The notes beneath the pieces were generated by a model, which ran no database searches, was not told the origin of the DNA, and saw nothing but the letters and a program-made list of their open reading frames with translations. From NCBI GenBank assembly GCA_046160865.1, contig JBJXHG010000134.1, positions 1 through 6,220 on the forward strand: a stretch of 6,220 nucleotides of DNA, written 5' to 3'. Made by a program: the position numbers and the translations under genes. Shown piece by piece: positions 1 to 6,220 of this stretch. Every line of letters begins with the position of its first letter. The stretch's first letter is position 1. This stretch comes from JBJXHG01 sp046160865. GTDB taxonomy: Bacteria; Planctomycetota; UBA1135; GCA-002686595.

Positions 1-238
1 GTGCAGGCAACCTGTCAGGTTTCCGAACCCGAGCAACGCCGCCAGCGCAGAGGAGATCGACCTTGGTGAGAGCGAACTTCTGACTCAGGACACTAGCAGC
101 CAGTAGTGAACGTGCTTCGAGCGCGAGGGCCACCTGTTCGTGTCGGCCCGGTGCATCGAACGGGGAGCGCGACCGCAGTCGGATCCGCGCGATTCGCACG
201 GCCTCGCTCGCTTGAGCGACCGTGCAGCGAACATCCAT
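1..238 (-). CDS. possible partial reading frame running off the left edge (hypothetical)
   Basis: On the minus strand an ATG at 238..236 opens a frame that stays free of stops for 79 codons to the window edge. I do not recognise the product. It begins MDVRCTVAQASEAV, and later contains SVLSQKFALTKVDLLCAGG. It lies 60 bp beyond the 3' end of the tRNA gene and points the same way. In favour: an ATG start, and a protein-like residue mixture in its second half. Against: no clear Shine-Dalgarno, long open frames arise by chance in such GC-rich DNA, and third-position GC falls in positions 1-105, unlike the strong GC3 bias of the three sure genes. An overlapping plus-strand frame, ending at TAG 104-106, could instead be the tail of a gene entering from the left. 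The rest of 1-298 shows only small palindromes, such as AACCTG-T-CAGGTT at 9-21. Confidence 0.25.
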   Translation of the reverse strand, partial: MDVRCTVAQASEAVRIARIRLRSRSPFDAPGRHEQVALALEARSLLAASVLSQKFALTKVDLLCAGGVARVRKPDRLPA

Positions 239-271
239 CTCGCCGGCGCTCGCGACTTGCGCGCGCGATCC

Positions 272-285
272 CGACGCGTGCGTCG
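272..285 (-). terminator. small hairpin downstream of tRNA-Thr, possible processing or termination signal
   Basis: A perfect 6-bp inverted repeat, CGACGC-GT-GCGTCG, begins 13 nt beyond the tRNA 3' end on the transcribed strand. No U-tract follows, so it is not a canonical intrinsic terminator. In DNA this GC-rich, short perfect hairpins also arise by chance. It is listed because it is the only structure near where tRNA transcription would have to end. Confidence 0.2.
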
Positions 286-298
286 AGTTCCGCTCGCG

Positions 299-373
299 TG
301 GAGCCAGAGGCGGGATTCGAACCCGCAACCTCCGCTTTACGAAAGCGGCGCACTACCGTTGTGCTACTCTGGC
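299..373 (-). tRNA. tRNA-Thr, anticodon CGU (reads ACG)
   Basis: Reading the minus strand, the 75-nt gene folds into a complete cloverleaf. The 7-bp acceptor GCCAGAG pairs with CTCTGGC. The D-arm GCAC/GTGC closes loop AACGGTA. The anticodon stem CCGCT/AGCGG closes loop TTCGTAA, placing CGT at positions 34-36. The 5-nt variable loop is AGGTT. The T-arm GCGGG/CCCGC closes loop TTCGAAT. The discriminator base is T, and the CCA tail is encoded at 301..299. A CGU anticodon reads ACG, one of the GC-ending threonine codons favoured in a GC-rich genome. The gene lies 48 bp past the stop of the HEAT-repeat gene on the same strand, and no obvious promoter is visible in that gap, so read-through transcription is possible. 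No second copy of its 3' end that would mark an integrated element is present in the window. Confidence 0.95.
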
Positions 374-421
374 CTCTCGCAGCCCGACGACGTCGAGCCG
401 CGATGTTCGCGACGGAAGAGC

Positions 422-2569
422 TTACTCGACGGCGCGGTTCCCAGCGCGCACACGACGCAGCAGCTCCAGTCGAGCCGCGGGATCGATGTTGACGAGCGCG
501 AGCGCGCGCGCCGCAGCGTCGCGCGCGACGACCGACGCATCCTTCGCGACGATCTCCGAGAGCTGCGCGAAGCTCTCGTTCGACAGCGCTTGCGGATGCC
601 GACCGAGCACGCCGGCCAGCGCCGTGCCGGCCGCGTCGCGTGCGGCATCGGACTGTTGCGCGTTCGCGAGCACTTCGAGCAACGCGACGGCGTGGTCGGC
701 GCCACCCGCGGTGCGGATCACGACCATCGCCGGGATCGTGACTTCGTCCGGGCGCTTGCCGAGCGTCGCGAGCAGGTGCGGAACCGCTGCCGAGAGATCC
801 GTCTGCCCGCCCTGCGCGAGGCGCGCGAGCACCTCGGCCGCATGCTTCGAGAGCACGTCCGCGCGCGCGCGGTCGCCGGTCAGATCGGCCTCGAGTGCGG
901 CCGTCACCGTGGCGGCGTCCTCGCCCCCTGCGATCGTGCCTTGGATCTTGTCGCCGTAGATGCCGGCTGCGGCTGCCTTGTCCTTCGCGATCACGAAGAC
1001 AGGCGTGGTCGCATGGCGTTCGTCGGCGCGCAGCTCGTCGAGCACTTGCGCCGTGGTGAGATCCGGCAGCGTCTCCGCGACGAGCACCGCGTCGATCCCA
1101 GGCAGCCGGCCGATCATGCCGAGCCCGCGCGCGCCGGTGCCCCAATTGTGGACGAGCACGTTGTTCGCCGTGAGCGCGGCCACGAGCGCGGCCGAGCGCG
1201 CCGAGTCCGCGTCGATGAGCGCGACGAGGCGCAGGATTTCGCGACCGGCCGCTTCGCCGAGGATCCCGACGACCTGCGGCGACGCCGCTTGTCCGGAGCC
1301 CGTCGCGATGCCACCCAGGGCGAGGGCCGCTTCGGTGCGCATCGCACCATCGCCGCTGCGCACAGCGGCGAGCAGTCCATCAGTCGGTGTCATGCACAAC
1401 GGCCCGAGCACGCGGCAGAGCCCCGCGGCCGTGCTGGCATCGTTGCTCTTCACCGACCATTCGAGCGCGAGGTCGAGCGCGTCGGCACCGCACGCGGAAA
1501 GCGCCATGCGCGCTTCGTCGGTCCGCGACTTCCACTCGCTCGTGTCCTTGCCCGCGGCGGTCAGCGCGTCGATCTTCGTCATCTCCGACACGTACGATCG
1601 CGCCAGGCCGGCCAAGGCTTCGGTCGAGCCCGGCTCGGCCTCGAGCGCGTCGGCGTAGGCCCGCTTCGCGAGCTCGTCGTTGTAGAGCACGCGCGGAACG
1701 GGATCGCCGGTGAGCTTGCCGTCTTTCCAGCTCCACACGACGTCGCTGTAGTCCATGTCGCGCAACACGTCGTCGCGTCGATGGTGGTAGCCGTCGCCGA
1801 GCGCGAGGAAGTGTGCGGCCGCGCTGCCGGAGAGCTTCATGCGTGCGGCCGCTTCACGCGCGGCCGCTTGCACGCTCGAATCCGGGTCGTGCTGCGCGCT
1901 CGAGAGCAACGCACCATTGGCGCGACGGTCTCCGATGCTGCCGAGCGCGAACGCCGCGTTGCGCCGGATCGTCGGGTCGTCGCTCGCGAGCGCGGCGAGC
2001 AGCGGCAGCACGGACGCGCGCCCCATGTGCTGCAACGCGAGCATCGCGCGCGAGCGCCGCTCGTCGTCGCCGCCGCTCTCGGCCGAGATCATCGGCACGA
2101 GGTACGCCGCCGCGTAGTCGCCGTGCTCGGACTCGAGCGTGCGCAACGCCTGGATCCGTTCCTCCCACGCCGTGTCGCTGGTCGCGAGCTTCACGAGCTC
2201 CGAGATCTTGGCCGGGTCGTTCTGGCGCGCCTTGCGCTCGAGCCGAGCGAGCGCGATCAGCCGCTTCGCCGCGAGCCCGATGTCACCACCCTCGACGAGC
2301 AGATCCGTCCAGACGTCGTCCTTCGTCGCGGTCCACAGCGCGTACGCCGACTCCTGCGACGGGCTCAGCGCGAGGATCTTCTGGAACTCCGCGCGTGCCT
2401 CGTCCGTGCGGCCGCGCCGCAGCAGCTGGACCGCCTGGTTGAACGAGTCCTGCACTTCGTCCACCAGGATTGCGGAAGCCGGCGTCGCCCATGTGACGGG
2501 GCTCGAGGCGACGGGGCTCGCGGTGGACAGGAGCAGGAAAAGGCCCAACGTCGGGCGCAGTCCGGTCAT
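422..2569 (-). CDS. exported TPR/HEAT-repeat protein with an embedded degenerate receiver domain
   Basis: This 715-residue protein is probably a scaffold or interaction protein; no enzymatic motif is visible. Residues 1-24 look like a signal peptide (hydrophobic run GLFLLL, then small residues), which suggests a location outside the cytoplasmic membrane. A TPR-like unit occupies about 40-70. HEAT-type helical pairs appear at about 150-245, for example PLLAALASDDPTIRRNAAFA. A second TPR-like unit is at about 297-330, more HEAT at about 394-440, and again at about 575-705. Between the last two blocks, residues 446-562 follow the beta/alpha pattern of a response-regulator receiver: VALIDAD at 449-455, IDAVLVAETLPD at 492-503, TPVFVIAK at 522-529. 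The phosphoacceptor position is Ala498 instead of Asp, so phosphorylation is unlikely. The ATG at 2569 is preceded by GAGGA with 6-nt spacing. The stop is TAA. Domain calls are from pattern recognition; the biological role is unknown. Confidence 0.88.
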   Translation of the reverse strand: MTGLRPTLGLFLLLSTASPVASSPVTWATPASAILVDEVQDSFNQAVQLLRRGRTDEARAEFQKILALSPSQESAYALWTATKDDVWTDLLVEGGDIGLAAKRLIALARLERKARQNDPAKISELVKLATSDTAWEERIQALRTLESEHGDYAAAYLVPMISAESGGDDERRSRAMLALQHMGRASVLPLLAALASDDPTIRRNAAFALGSIGDRRANGALLSSAQHDPDSSVQAAAREAAARMKLSGSAAAHFLALGDGYHHRRDDVLRDMDYSDVVWSWKDGKLTGDPVPRVLYNDELAKRAYADALEAEPGSTEALAGLARSYVSEMTKIDALTAAGKDTSEWKSRTDEARMALSACGADALDLALEWSVKSNDASTAAGLCRVLGPLCMTPTDGLLAAVRSGDGAMRTEAALALGGIATGSGQAASPQVVGILGEAAGREILRLVALIDADSARSAALVAALTANNVLVHNWGTGARGLGMIGRLPGIDAVLVAETLPDLTTAQVLDELRADERHATTPVFVIAKDKAAAAGIYGDKIQGTIAGGEDAATVTAALEADLTGDRARADVLSKHAAEVLARLAQGGQTDLSAAVPHLLATLGKRPDEVTIPAMVVIRTAGGADHAVALLEVLANAQQSDAARDAAGTALAGVLGRHPQALSNESFAQLSEIVAKDASVVARDAAARALALVNIDPAARLELLRRVRAGNRAVE

Positions 2570-2575
2570 GACGGT

Positions 2576-2580
2576 TCCTC
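2576..2580 (-). promoter_or_regulatory. ribosome binding site of the HEAT-repeat gene
   Basis: GAGGA on the minus strand ends 6 nt before the ATG at 2569, a good Shine-Dalgarno that supports the chosen start. A GCGTGC/GCACGC hairpin (2585-2599) lies 4 nt further upstream in the leader and could affect access to it. Confidence 0.7.
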
Positions 2581-2664
2581 GTGCGCGTGCCGGGCACGCA
2601 TTCGTAGTCGGGGGGGCGATCGTGGGAGCGGGCGGTGGACGGAGCCACGCGCGGTGGCCAAGCC

Positions 2665-2715
2665 CTTGCCACGAATGGGCTGCGGGATGATAGCGGCGAC
2701 CATTCGTGGGTCAAG
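2665..2715. repeat. inverted repeat bracketing the -10 element, candidate operator
   Basis: CCACGAATGG at 2669-2678 is the exact reverse complement of CCATTCGTGG at 2700-2709. The match extends outward by a further CTTG/CAAG after a 2-nt offset. Arm centres are 31 bp apart, about three helical turns, so both arms face the same side of the helix. One arm lies in the promoter spacer next to the -35. The other sits at the expected transcription start. This is typical repressor-operator geometry, though an RNA hairpin is not excluded for the portion that is transcribed. Confidence 0.5.
2687..2714 (-). promoter_or_regulatory. sigma-70-like promoter for the HEAT-repeat gene
   Basis: On the minus strand, TTGACC (2714..2709) and TATCAT (2692..2687) are separated by 16 bp. 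Each hexamer matches the TTGACA/TATAAT consensus at five of six positions, which stands out in such GC-rich DNA. Transcription should start near 2680, leaving a leader of about 110 nt before the ATG at 2569. This indicates that the gene is transcribed independently of anmK, which ends 428 bp upstream. Confidence 0.6.
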
Positions 2716-2997
2716 CGAACGCGCGTGGGTCGAGCCGACGGGAGCGGAGTCCGGGTCGAGTGCTCGGGGCCTCTCTACCTCGCGACCAGAGCGGGTTACC
2801 GCGGCCGGGCGCGGCCCGCGCTCCACGATGTCCCGGTCGATCGCCTGCCGGCGCAGCGCGTCTCGTGCTCGGGCGCGCGAATGCGAGCGCGTCCAGTGGC
2901 GTGCCGCGCGGGCGTGACGCGCGAACGGTCTGCCGCGTACGCGGCAGGGCGCGCGCGCCGTCGAGCGCGGCTTCGGAGTTGCGAAACGCGGGCGTGC
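2716..2997. other. spacer between anmK and the HEAT promoter, no gene recognised
   Basis: Together with the HEAT leader and promoter this forms the 428-bp gap between anmK and the HEAT gene. I see no supported reading frame: the frames crossing it are arginine-rich antisense shadows of the flanking genes. Apart from the 18-bp palindrome at 2930-2947 I see no structure in it. Confidence 0.6.
2930..2947. repeat. 18-bp perfect palindrome downstream of anmK
   Basis: CTGCCGCGTACGCGGCAG reads identically on both strands. It lies about 50 bp past the anmK stop. As RNA it would fold into a stem of at most about 7 bp around a GUAC-containing loop, but no U-tract follows in the anmK direction. It could contribute to anmK 3'-end formation or be a symmetric protein-binding site; the sequence does not decide between them. 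Confidence 0.35.
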
Positions 2998-4257
2998 TCA
3001 GCGCGCGGTTCCGAGCGCACTGAGGCTGATCTTGCCGAGCATCCGGCCGGCGCGCGCACCGGTCGCGGTCGTCCGCGTGACCGGCCGGCCGAGCACGCAG
3101 CGCGCAGCGAGGATCGCGAACACGAGGCCCTCGCGCGCATCGGCGGGCACACCGAGATCGTCGCTCGCGACGAGCTCAGCGCGCGTCTCCGTCGCGAGCG
3201 CCGCGCACAGGGCGCGGTTGTGGATGCCGCCACCGGCGACGCACAGCACGGCCAGCGGGTCGGGCACGAAGCGCTCGAGCGCGACCTGCACCGTGCGCGC
3301 GACGAACGTGTTCGCGGTCGCCAGCAAATCCTCTTGCCGCAGCCCCCGGTGCGTGCGCGCGCGCTCCACGACCCCATCGACCCACGCTTCGCCGAACGTG
3401 TCGCGTCCCGTGCTGCGCGGCGGGCGGAGATCGAAGAACGGATGGCGCATCAGCTCGTCGACGAGCTCCGGACGCGCGCGACCCGTCAGCGCGCGTGCTC
3501 CGTTCTTGTCGTACGGCGCGCCGTACAAGCGCCGCGCGAGCCCGTCGAGCAGCGCATTCGCCGGTCCCGTGTCGAACGAAGACAGCGTGGCGGGATCGTC
3601 GCGCAGGATGGTCAAGTTCCCCATTCCGCCGAGGTTGAGGATGCCGCACGGGCGCGGCGCATGGGCGAACAGGAGGTCGTCCGCCAGCGCGGAGATCGGC
3701 GCGCCCTCCCCGCCCGCCGCGATGTCGCGGCTGCGAAAGTCGCTCACCACCGCTGCACGCGCGGCTTCCGCGACGAAATCGCCGTCGCCGAGCTGCAGTG
3801 TCGCCGGCCCGCTCGTCTCGCGCCCGTCGTGGTGATACACGGTCTGGCCGTGGCTGCCGACGAGATCGAGTGGGCGTCCTTCGCGCAGCGCGAGCGCGCG
3901 CGCCGCGGCGCCGAACGCCCAGCCGAGATCACGCGTGAGCAGCGCCGACTCGCGCAGGCCGAGCGGAGCGCCGTCGAGCGCGGAGCGCACGCGCTTCCCG
4001 AGCTCCACCGGGAAGTCGAGCGTGTCGAACGCGATGGACTCCAGGATCACCGGCTCACCCGCTCGCGCGGGGTCGAGCCCCATACGCACGAGCGCGACGT
4101 CGATGCCATCACCAGATGTACCCGAGAGCACTCCGGCGACCACGGCGTCGCCCGCAGCGAAGCGCGCGCACAAAGGCTCGAGCGGACTCGCCGGCGCGCT
4201 CGGCGCCGACGCGCGAAGGCCGTCGCCCGTCGACGGTGTCCCGTGCGTCGCGGTCAT
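2998..4257 (-). CDS. anmK: anhydro-N-acetylmuramic acid kinase
   Basis: AnmK hydrolyses the 1,6-anhydro ring of anhydro-N-acetylmuramic acid and phosphorylates it with ATP to N-acetylmuramic acid 6-phosphate, a cytoplasmic step of murein recycling. The 419-residue product shows the ASKHA-fold family motifs in order: SGTSGDGID at 45-53 (phosphate loop), SHGQTVYH at 135-142, DFRSRDIAAGGEGAP at 173-187, NLGGMGNLT at 208-216, FDTGPANALLD at 228-238 and AGGGIHN at 341-347. Asp173 aligns with the family's catalytic base. Two small departures are visible: GGEGAP where GGQGAP is usual, and DTGPAN where DTGPGN is usual. The protein is longer than typical members (about 370 residues) because of an Ala/Ser/Pro-rich extension of roughly 37 residues. 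A later start, such as GTG at codon 39, is therefore possible. GGTGAG directly abuts the ATG, a weak ribosome site. The gene is divergent from the NtrC-type regulator. No etherase (murQ) is visible nearby. Confidence 0.95.
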   Translation of the reverse strand: MTATHGTPSTGDGLRASAPSAPASPLEPLCARFAAGDAVVAGVLSGTSGDGIDVALVRMGLDPARAGEPVILESIAFDTLDFPVELGKRVRSALDGAPLGLRESALLTRDLGWAFGAAARALALREGRPLDLVGSHGQTVYHHDGRETSGPATLQLGDGDFVAEAARAAVVSDFRSRDIAAGGEGAPISALADDLLFAHAPRPCGILNLGGMGNLTILRDDPATLSSFDTGPANALLDGLARRLYGAPYDKNGARALTGRARPELVDELMRHPFFDLRPPRSTGRDTFGEAWVDGVVERARTHRGLRQEDLLATANTFVARTVQVALERFVPDPLAVLCVAGGGIHNRALCAALATETRAELVASDDLGVPADAREGLVFAILAARCVLGRPVTRTTATGARAGRMLGKISLSALGTAR

Positions 4258-4263
4258 CTCACC

Positions 4264-4291
4264 AGCCTACGCCGCCGCGCAACGCACGCAA
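4264..4291 (-). promoter_or_regulatory. weak candidate promoter for anmK
   Basis: On the minus strand TTGCGT (4291..4286), a 16-bp spacer and TAGGCT (4269..4264) resemble -35/-10 elements, each with three consensus matches. The -10-like hexamer ends only 6 nt before the anmK ATG, so it would yield a nearly leaderless mRNA, like the arrangement at the divergent regulator. The match is weak. Confidence 0.25.
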
Positions 4292-4342
4292 CGACCGGAA
4301 AGCACGCAGACGACGAGGGCGATGCGAGGGGTGTCGCGACGA

Positions 4343-4426
4343 GCAACTCGCGGATGAAGAGCACACGCCCACTGTGCGTCACAGCAACGCGTAGGCAAGC
4401 GGAGCGGGTCCCCGCCGTTTAAAGCG
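4343..4426 (+). repeat. dispersed intergenic repeat, copy A
   Basis: Copy A lies in the divergent anmK/regulator spacer. Conserved blocks in order are GCAACTCGCGGATGA (4343-4357), 19 variable nt, CGTCACAG (4377-4384), 20 nt containing GCGTAGGCA, and a 22-nt end block starting CGGGTCCCCGCCG and ending TTTAAAGCG (4405-4426). The end block is identical to that of copy C. CTGTG-CGT-CACAG (4372-4384) can form a small hairpin, as can CGAG-CAA-CTCG at 4340-4350. The alignment is visible by eye. Its nature (REP-like element, protein site or RNA) is inference. Confidence 0.75.
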
Positions 4427-4452
4427 CTTCGTGCGCTACGCGCACGAAGCGC
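4424..4452. repeat. 13-bp perfect hairpin upstream of the regulator gene
   Basis: GCGCTTCGTGCGC at 4424-4436 pairs perfectly with 4440-4452 around a TAC loop, directly abutting repeat copy A. Read on the minus strand, the stem is followed by TTTAAAC, which resembles a weak terminator. A third, partial copy of the motif (GCACGCTTCGCGC, 4457-4469 region) can pair with the right arm instead, giving an alternative fold. It lies 52-80 bp before the regulator's start. Confidence 0.6.
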
Positions 4453-4462
4453 GGGCACGCTT

Positions 4463-4474
4463 CGCGCATGCGCG
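4463..4474. promoter_or_regulatory. 12-bp palindrome centred near -35 of the regulator gene
   Basis: CGCGCATGCGCG is self-complementary and centred 35.5 bp before the GTG at 4504. If transcription starts at the GTG, this symmetric site occupies the -35 position, where no good -35 hexamer exists. It could be an operator or activator site. Alternating CG tracts make chance palindromes common here. Confidence 0.3.
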
Positions 4475-4491
4475 CAAGGCGCGCGGCGCGC

Positions 4492-4497
4492 TAACAT
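4492..4497 (+). promoter_or_regulatory. candidate -10 element for a leaderless regulator mRNA
   Basis: TAACAT matches TATAAT at four positions in an otherwise very GC-rich stretch. It ends 6 nt before the GTG start at 4504, so transcription would begin at or very near the start codon. No Shine-Dalgarno is present in the preceding 20 nt and no clear -35 is visible. The TAA inside this hexamer is also the in-frame stop that prevents any earlier start. Confidence 0.4.
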
Positions 4498-4503
4498 GCA
4501 CGC

Positions 4504-5910
<1,407 letters not shown>

Positions 5911-5925
5911 GCGCGCCTCGCGCGC
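5911..5925 (+). terminator. GC hairpin immediately after the regulator stop, possible terminator
   Basis: GCGCGC-CTC-GCGCGC begins at the base after TGA and forms a 6-bp stem with a 3-nt loop. It is followed by GGAGCGCTTCC rather than a run of T, so intrinsic termination would be weak. Repeat copy B starts 5 nt beyond it and may contribute structure. Confidence 0.35.
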
Positions 5926-5929
5926 GGAG

Positions 5930-6015
5930 CGCTTCCAACGGCGGGGACCCGTTGCAATTGCCTACGCTCGACTGTGACGTGCAGCTCTGGCCGGAGCTGC
6001 TCATCTGCGAGTTGC
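5930..6015 (-). repeat. dispersed intergenic repeat, copy B (inverted)
   Basis: Read on the minus strand, copy B carries GCAACTCGCAGATGA (6015..6001), 21 variable nt, CGTCACAG (5979..5972), 20 nt containing GCGTAGGCA, and CGGGTCCCCGCCGTT (5951..5937) followed by GGAAGCG in place of TAAAGCG. The variable part forms its own hairpin, AGCTC/GAGCT around CGGCCA. It lies 19 bp after the regulator stop. Similarity to copy C extends beyond the core to 6033. Confidence 0.75.
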
Positions 6016-6028
6016 TCGGATGCGAATG

Positions 6029-6053
6029 CGTGCGATCGGTCCTCGGTCGCACG
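6029..6053. repeat. central hairpin between repeat copies B and C
   Basis: CGTGCGA (6029-6035) pairs with TCGCACG (6047-6053) around an 11-nt loop. It lies near the centre of the inverted B/C pair, whose close arms end at 6033 and begin at 6091, so it overlaps the inner end of the B arm. It could act as a folded spacer of the larger structure. Confidence 0.4.
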
Positions 6054-6096
6054 TGCACACTCGCGCGACTCCCCGCGCGCACGGCGCGCAGCACGC

Positions 6097-6138
6097 GTTC
6101 GCATCCGCGCAACTCGCGGATGAGTAGCGGATGCGAAC
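6097..6138. repeat. 12-bp hairpin inside copy C
   Basis: GTTCGCATCCGC (6097-6108) is the exact reverse complement of GCGGATGCGAAC (6127-6138), leaving an 18-nt loop that holds the conserved GCAACTCGCGGATGA block. A competing 8-bp hairpin, CATCCGCG-CAACT-CGCGGATG (6102-6122), uses part of the same sequence, so two mutually exclusive folds are possible. Confidence 0.6.
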
Positions 6139-6192
6139 TGCACGTCACAGTTGAGCGTTCGCAGCTGACACGGGTCCCCGCCGTTTAAAGCG
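6109..6192 (+). repeat. dispersed intergenic repeat, copy C
   Basis: Copy C has the same block order and the same spacings as copy A: GCAACTCGCGGATGA (6109-6123), 19 nt, CGTCACAG (6143-6150), 20 nt containing GCGTTCGCA, then a 22-nt end block (6171-6192) identical to that of A. It faces copy B head to head. The outer flank 6091-6108 matches the corresponding flank of B, so the B/C pair is more similar in its arms than either is to A. No gene is recognised between 5911 and the window end. Confidence 0.75.
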
Positions 6193-6205
6193 TTCGGCGC
6201 TCTTG

Positions 6206-6220
6206 CCCGCGCAACGCGGG
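6206..6220. repeat. hairpin at the right window edge
   Basis: CCCGCG-CAA-CGCGGG forms a 6-bp stem with a CAA loop and touches the last base of the window, so it may extend further. It lies 13 bp after copy C. The CAA loop is the same as in the hairpin at the head of copy A (and, on the minus strand, of copy B). Confidence 0.35.

Noticed and set aside
2..106. Tail of a plus-strand gene entering from the left edge
   Set aside because: It is only 34 codons, overlaps the equally plausible minus frame, and has no recognisable motif, so it is mentioned only as an alternative.
140..2917. A 925-codon open plus-strand frame opposite the HEAT-repeat gene
   Set aside because: The product is almost entirely arginine-, alanine- and glutamate-rich with no domain pattern, it crosses the tRNA gene antisense, and it mirrors the GC3 bias of the minus-strand gene. 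It is a shadow frame.
2635..4422. A 595-codon open plus-strand frame opposite anmK
   Set aside because: It is low-complexity and arginine-rich, runs antisense to a gene with clear AnmK motifs, and ends inside repeat copy A.

Overview
This window is GC-rich bacterial DNA with three complete protein genes, one tRNA gene, and an unusual set of related intergenic repeats. A sigma-54 activator, a cell-wall recycling kinase and a HEAT/TPR protein carrying a signal peptide point to a diderm bacterium with a GC-rich genome. Planctomycetota or Myxococcota would fit the gene styles, but nothing here fixes the phylum.

Layout, left to right. Positions 1-298 hold no certain gene, only a possible partial minus-strand reading frame that runs off the left edge. 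A minus-strand tRNA-Thr(CGU) with encoded CCA follows at 299-373. A minus-strand gene at 422-2569 encodes an exported 715-residue protein of TPR and HEAT repeats with an embedded domain that looks like a receiver lacking its phosphorylatable aspartate. Its 428-bp upstream spacer contains a good sigma-70-like promoter whose -10 element is bracketed by a 10-bp inverted repeat. Minus-strand anmK (anhydro-N-acetylmuramic acid kinase) lies at 2998-4257. The divergent spacer 4258-4503 carries one copy of an ~84-nt repeat and a run of hairpins. A plus-strand NtrC-family response regulator occupies 4504-5910. The remaining 310 bp hold two more copies of the same repeat, in inverted orientation to each other.

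How the parts relate. anmK and the regulator are divergent and share one control region. The regulator must start at a GTG with an in-frame TAA four codons upstream and no Shine-Dalgarno, so a leaderless mRNA is likely. No histidine kinase, sigma-54 promoter or operon partner is visible, so its target is unknown. anmK recycles murein fragments. The HEAT protein is probably outside the cytoplasmic membrane and has its own promoter, so a functional link to anmK is only positional.

The least explained signal is the repeat family: three copies (4343-4426, 5930-6015 on minus, 6109-6192) with the same order of conserved blocks. Two of them form a BIME-like inverted pair, and copies sit on both sides of the regulator gene.
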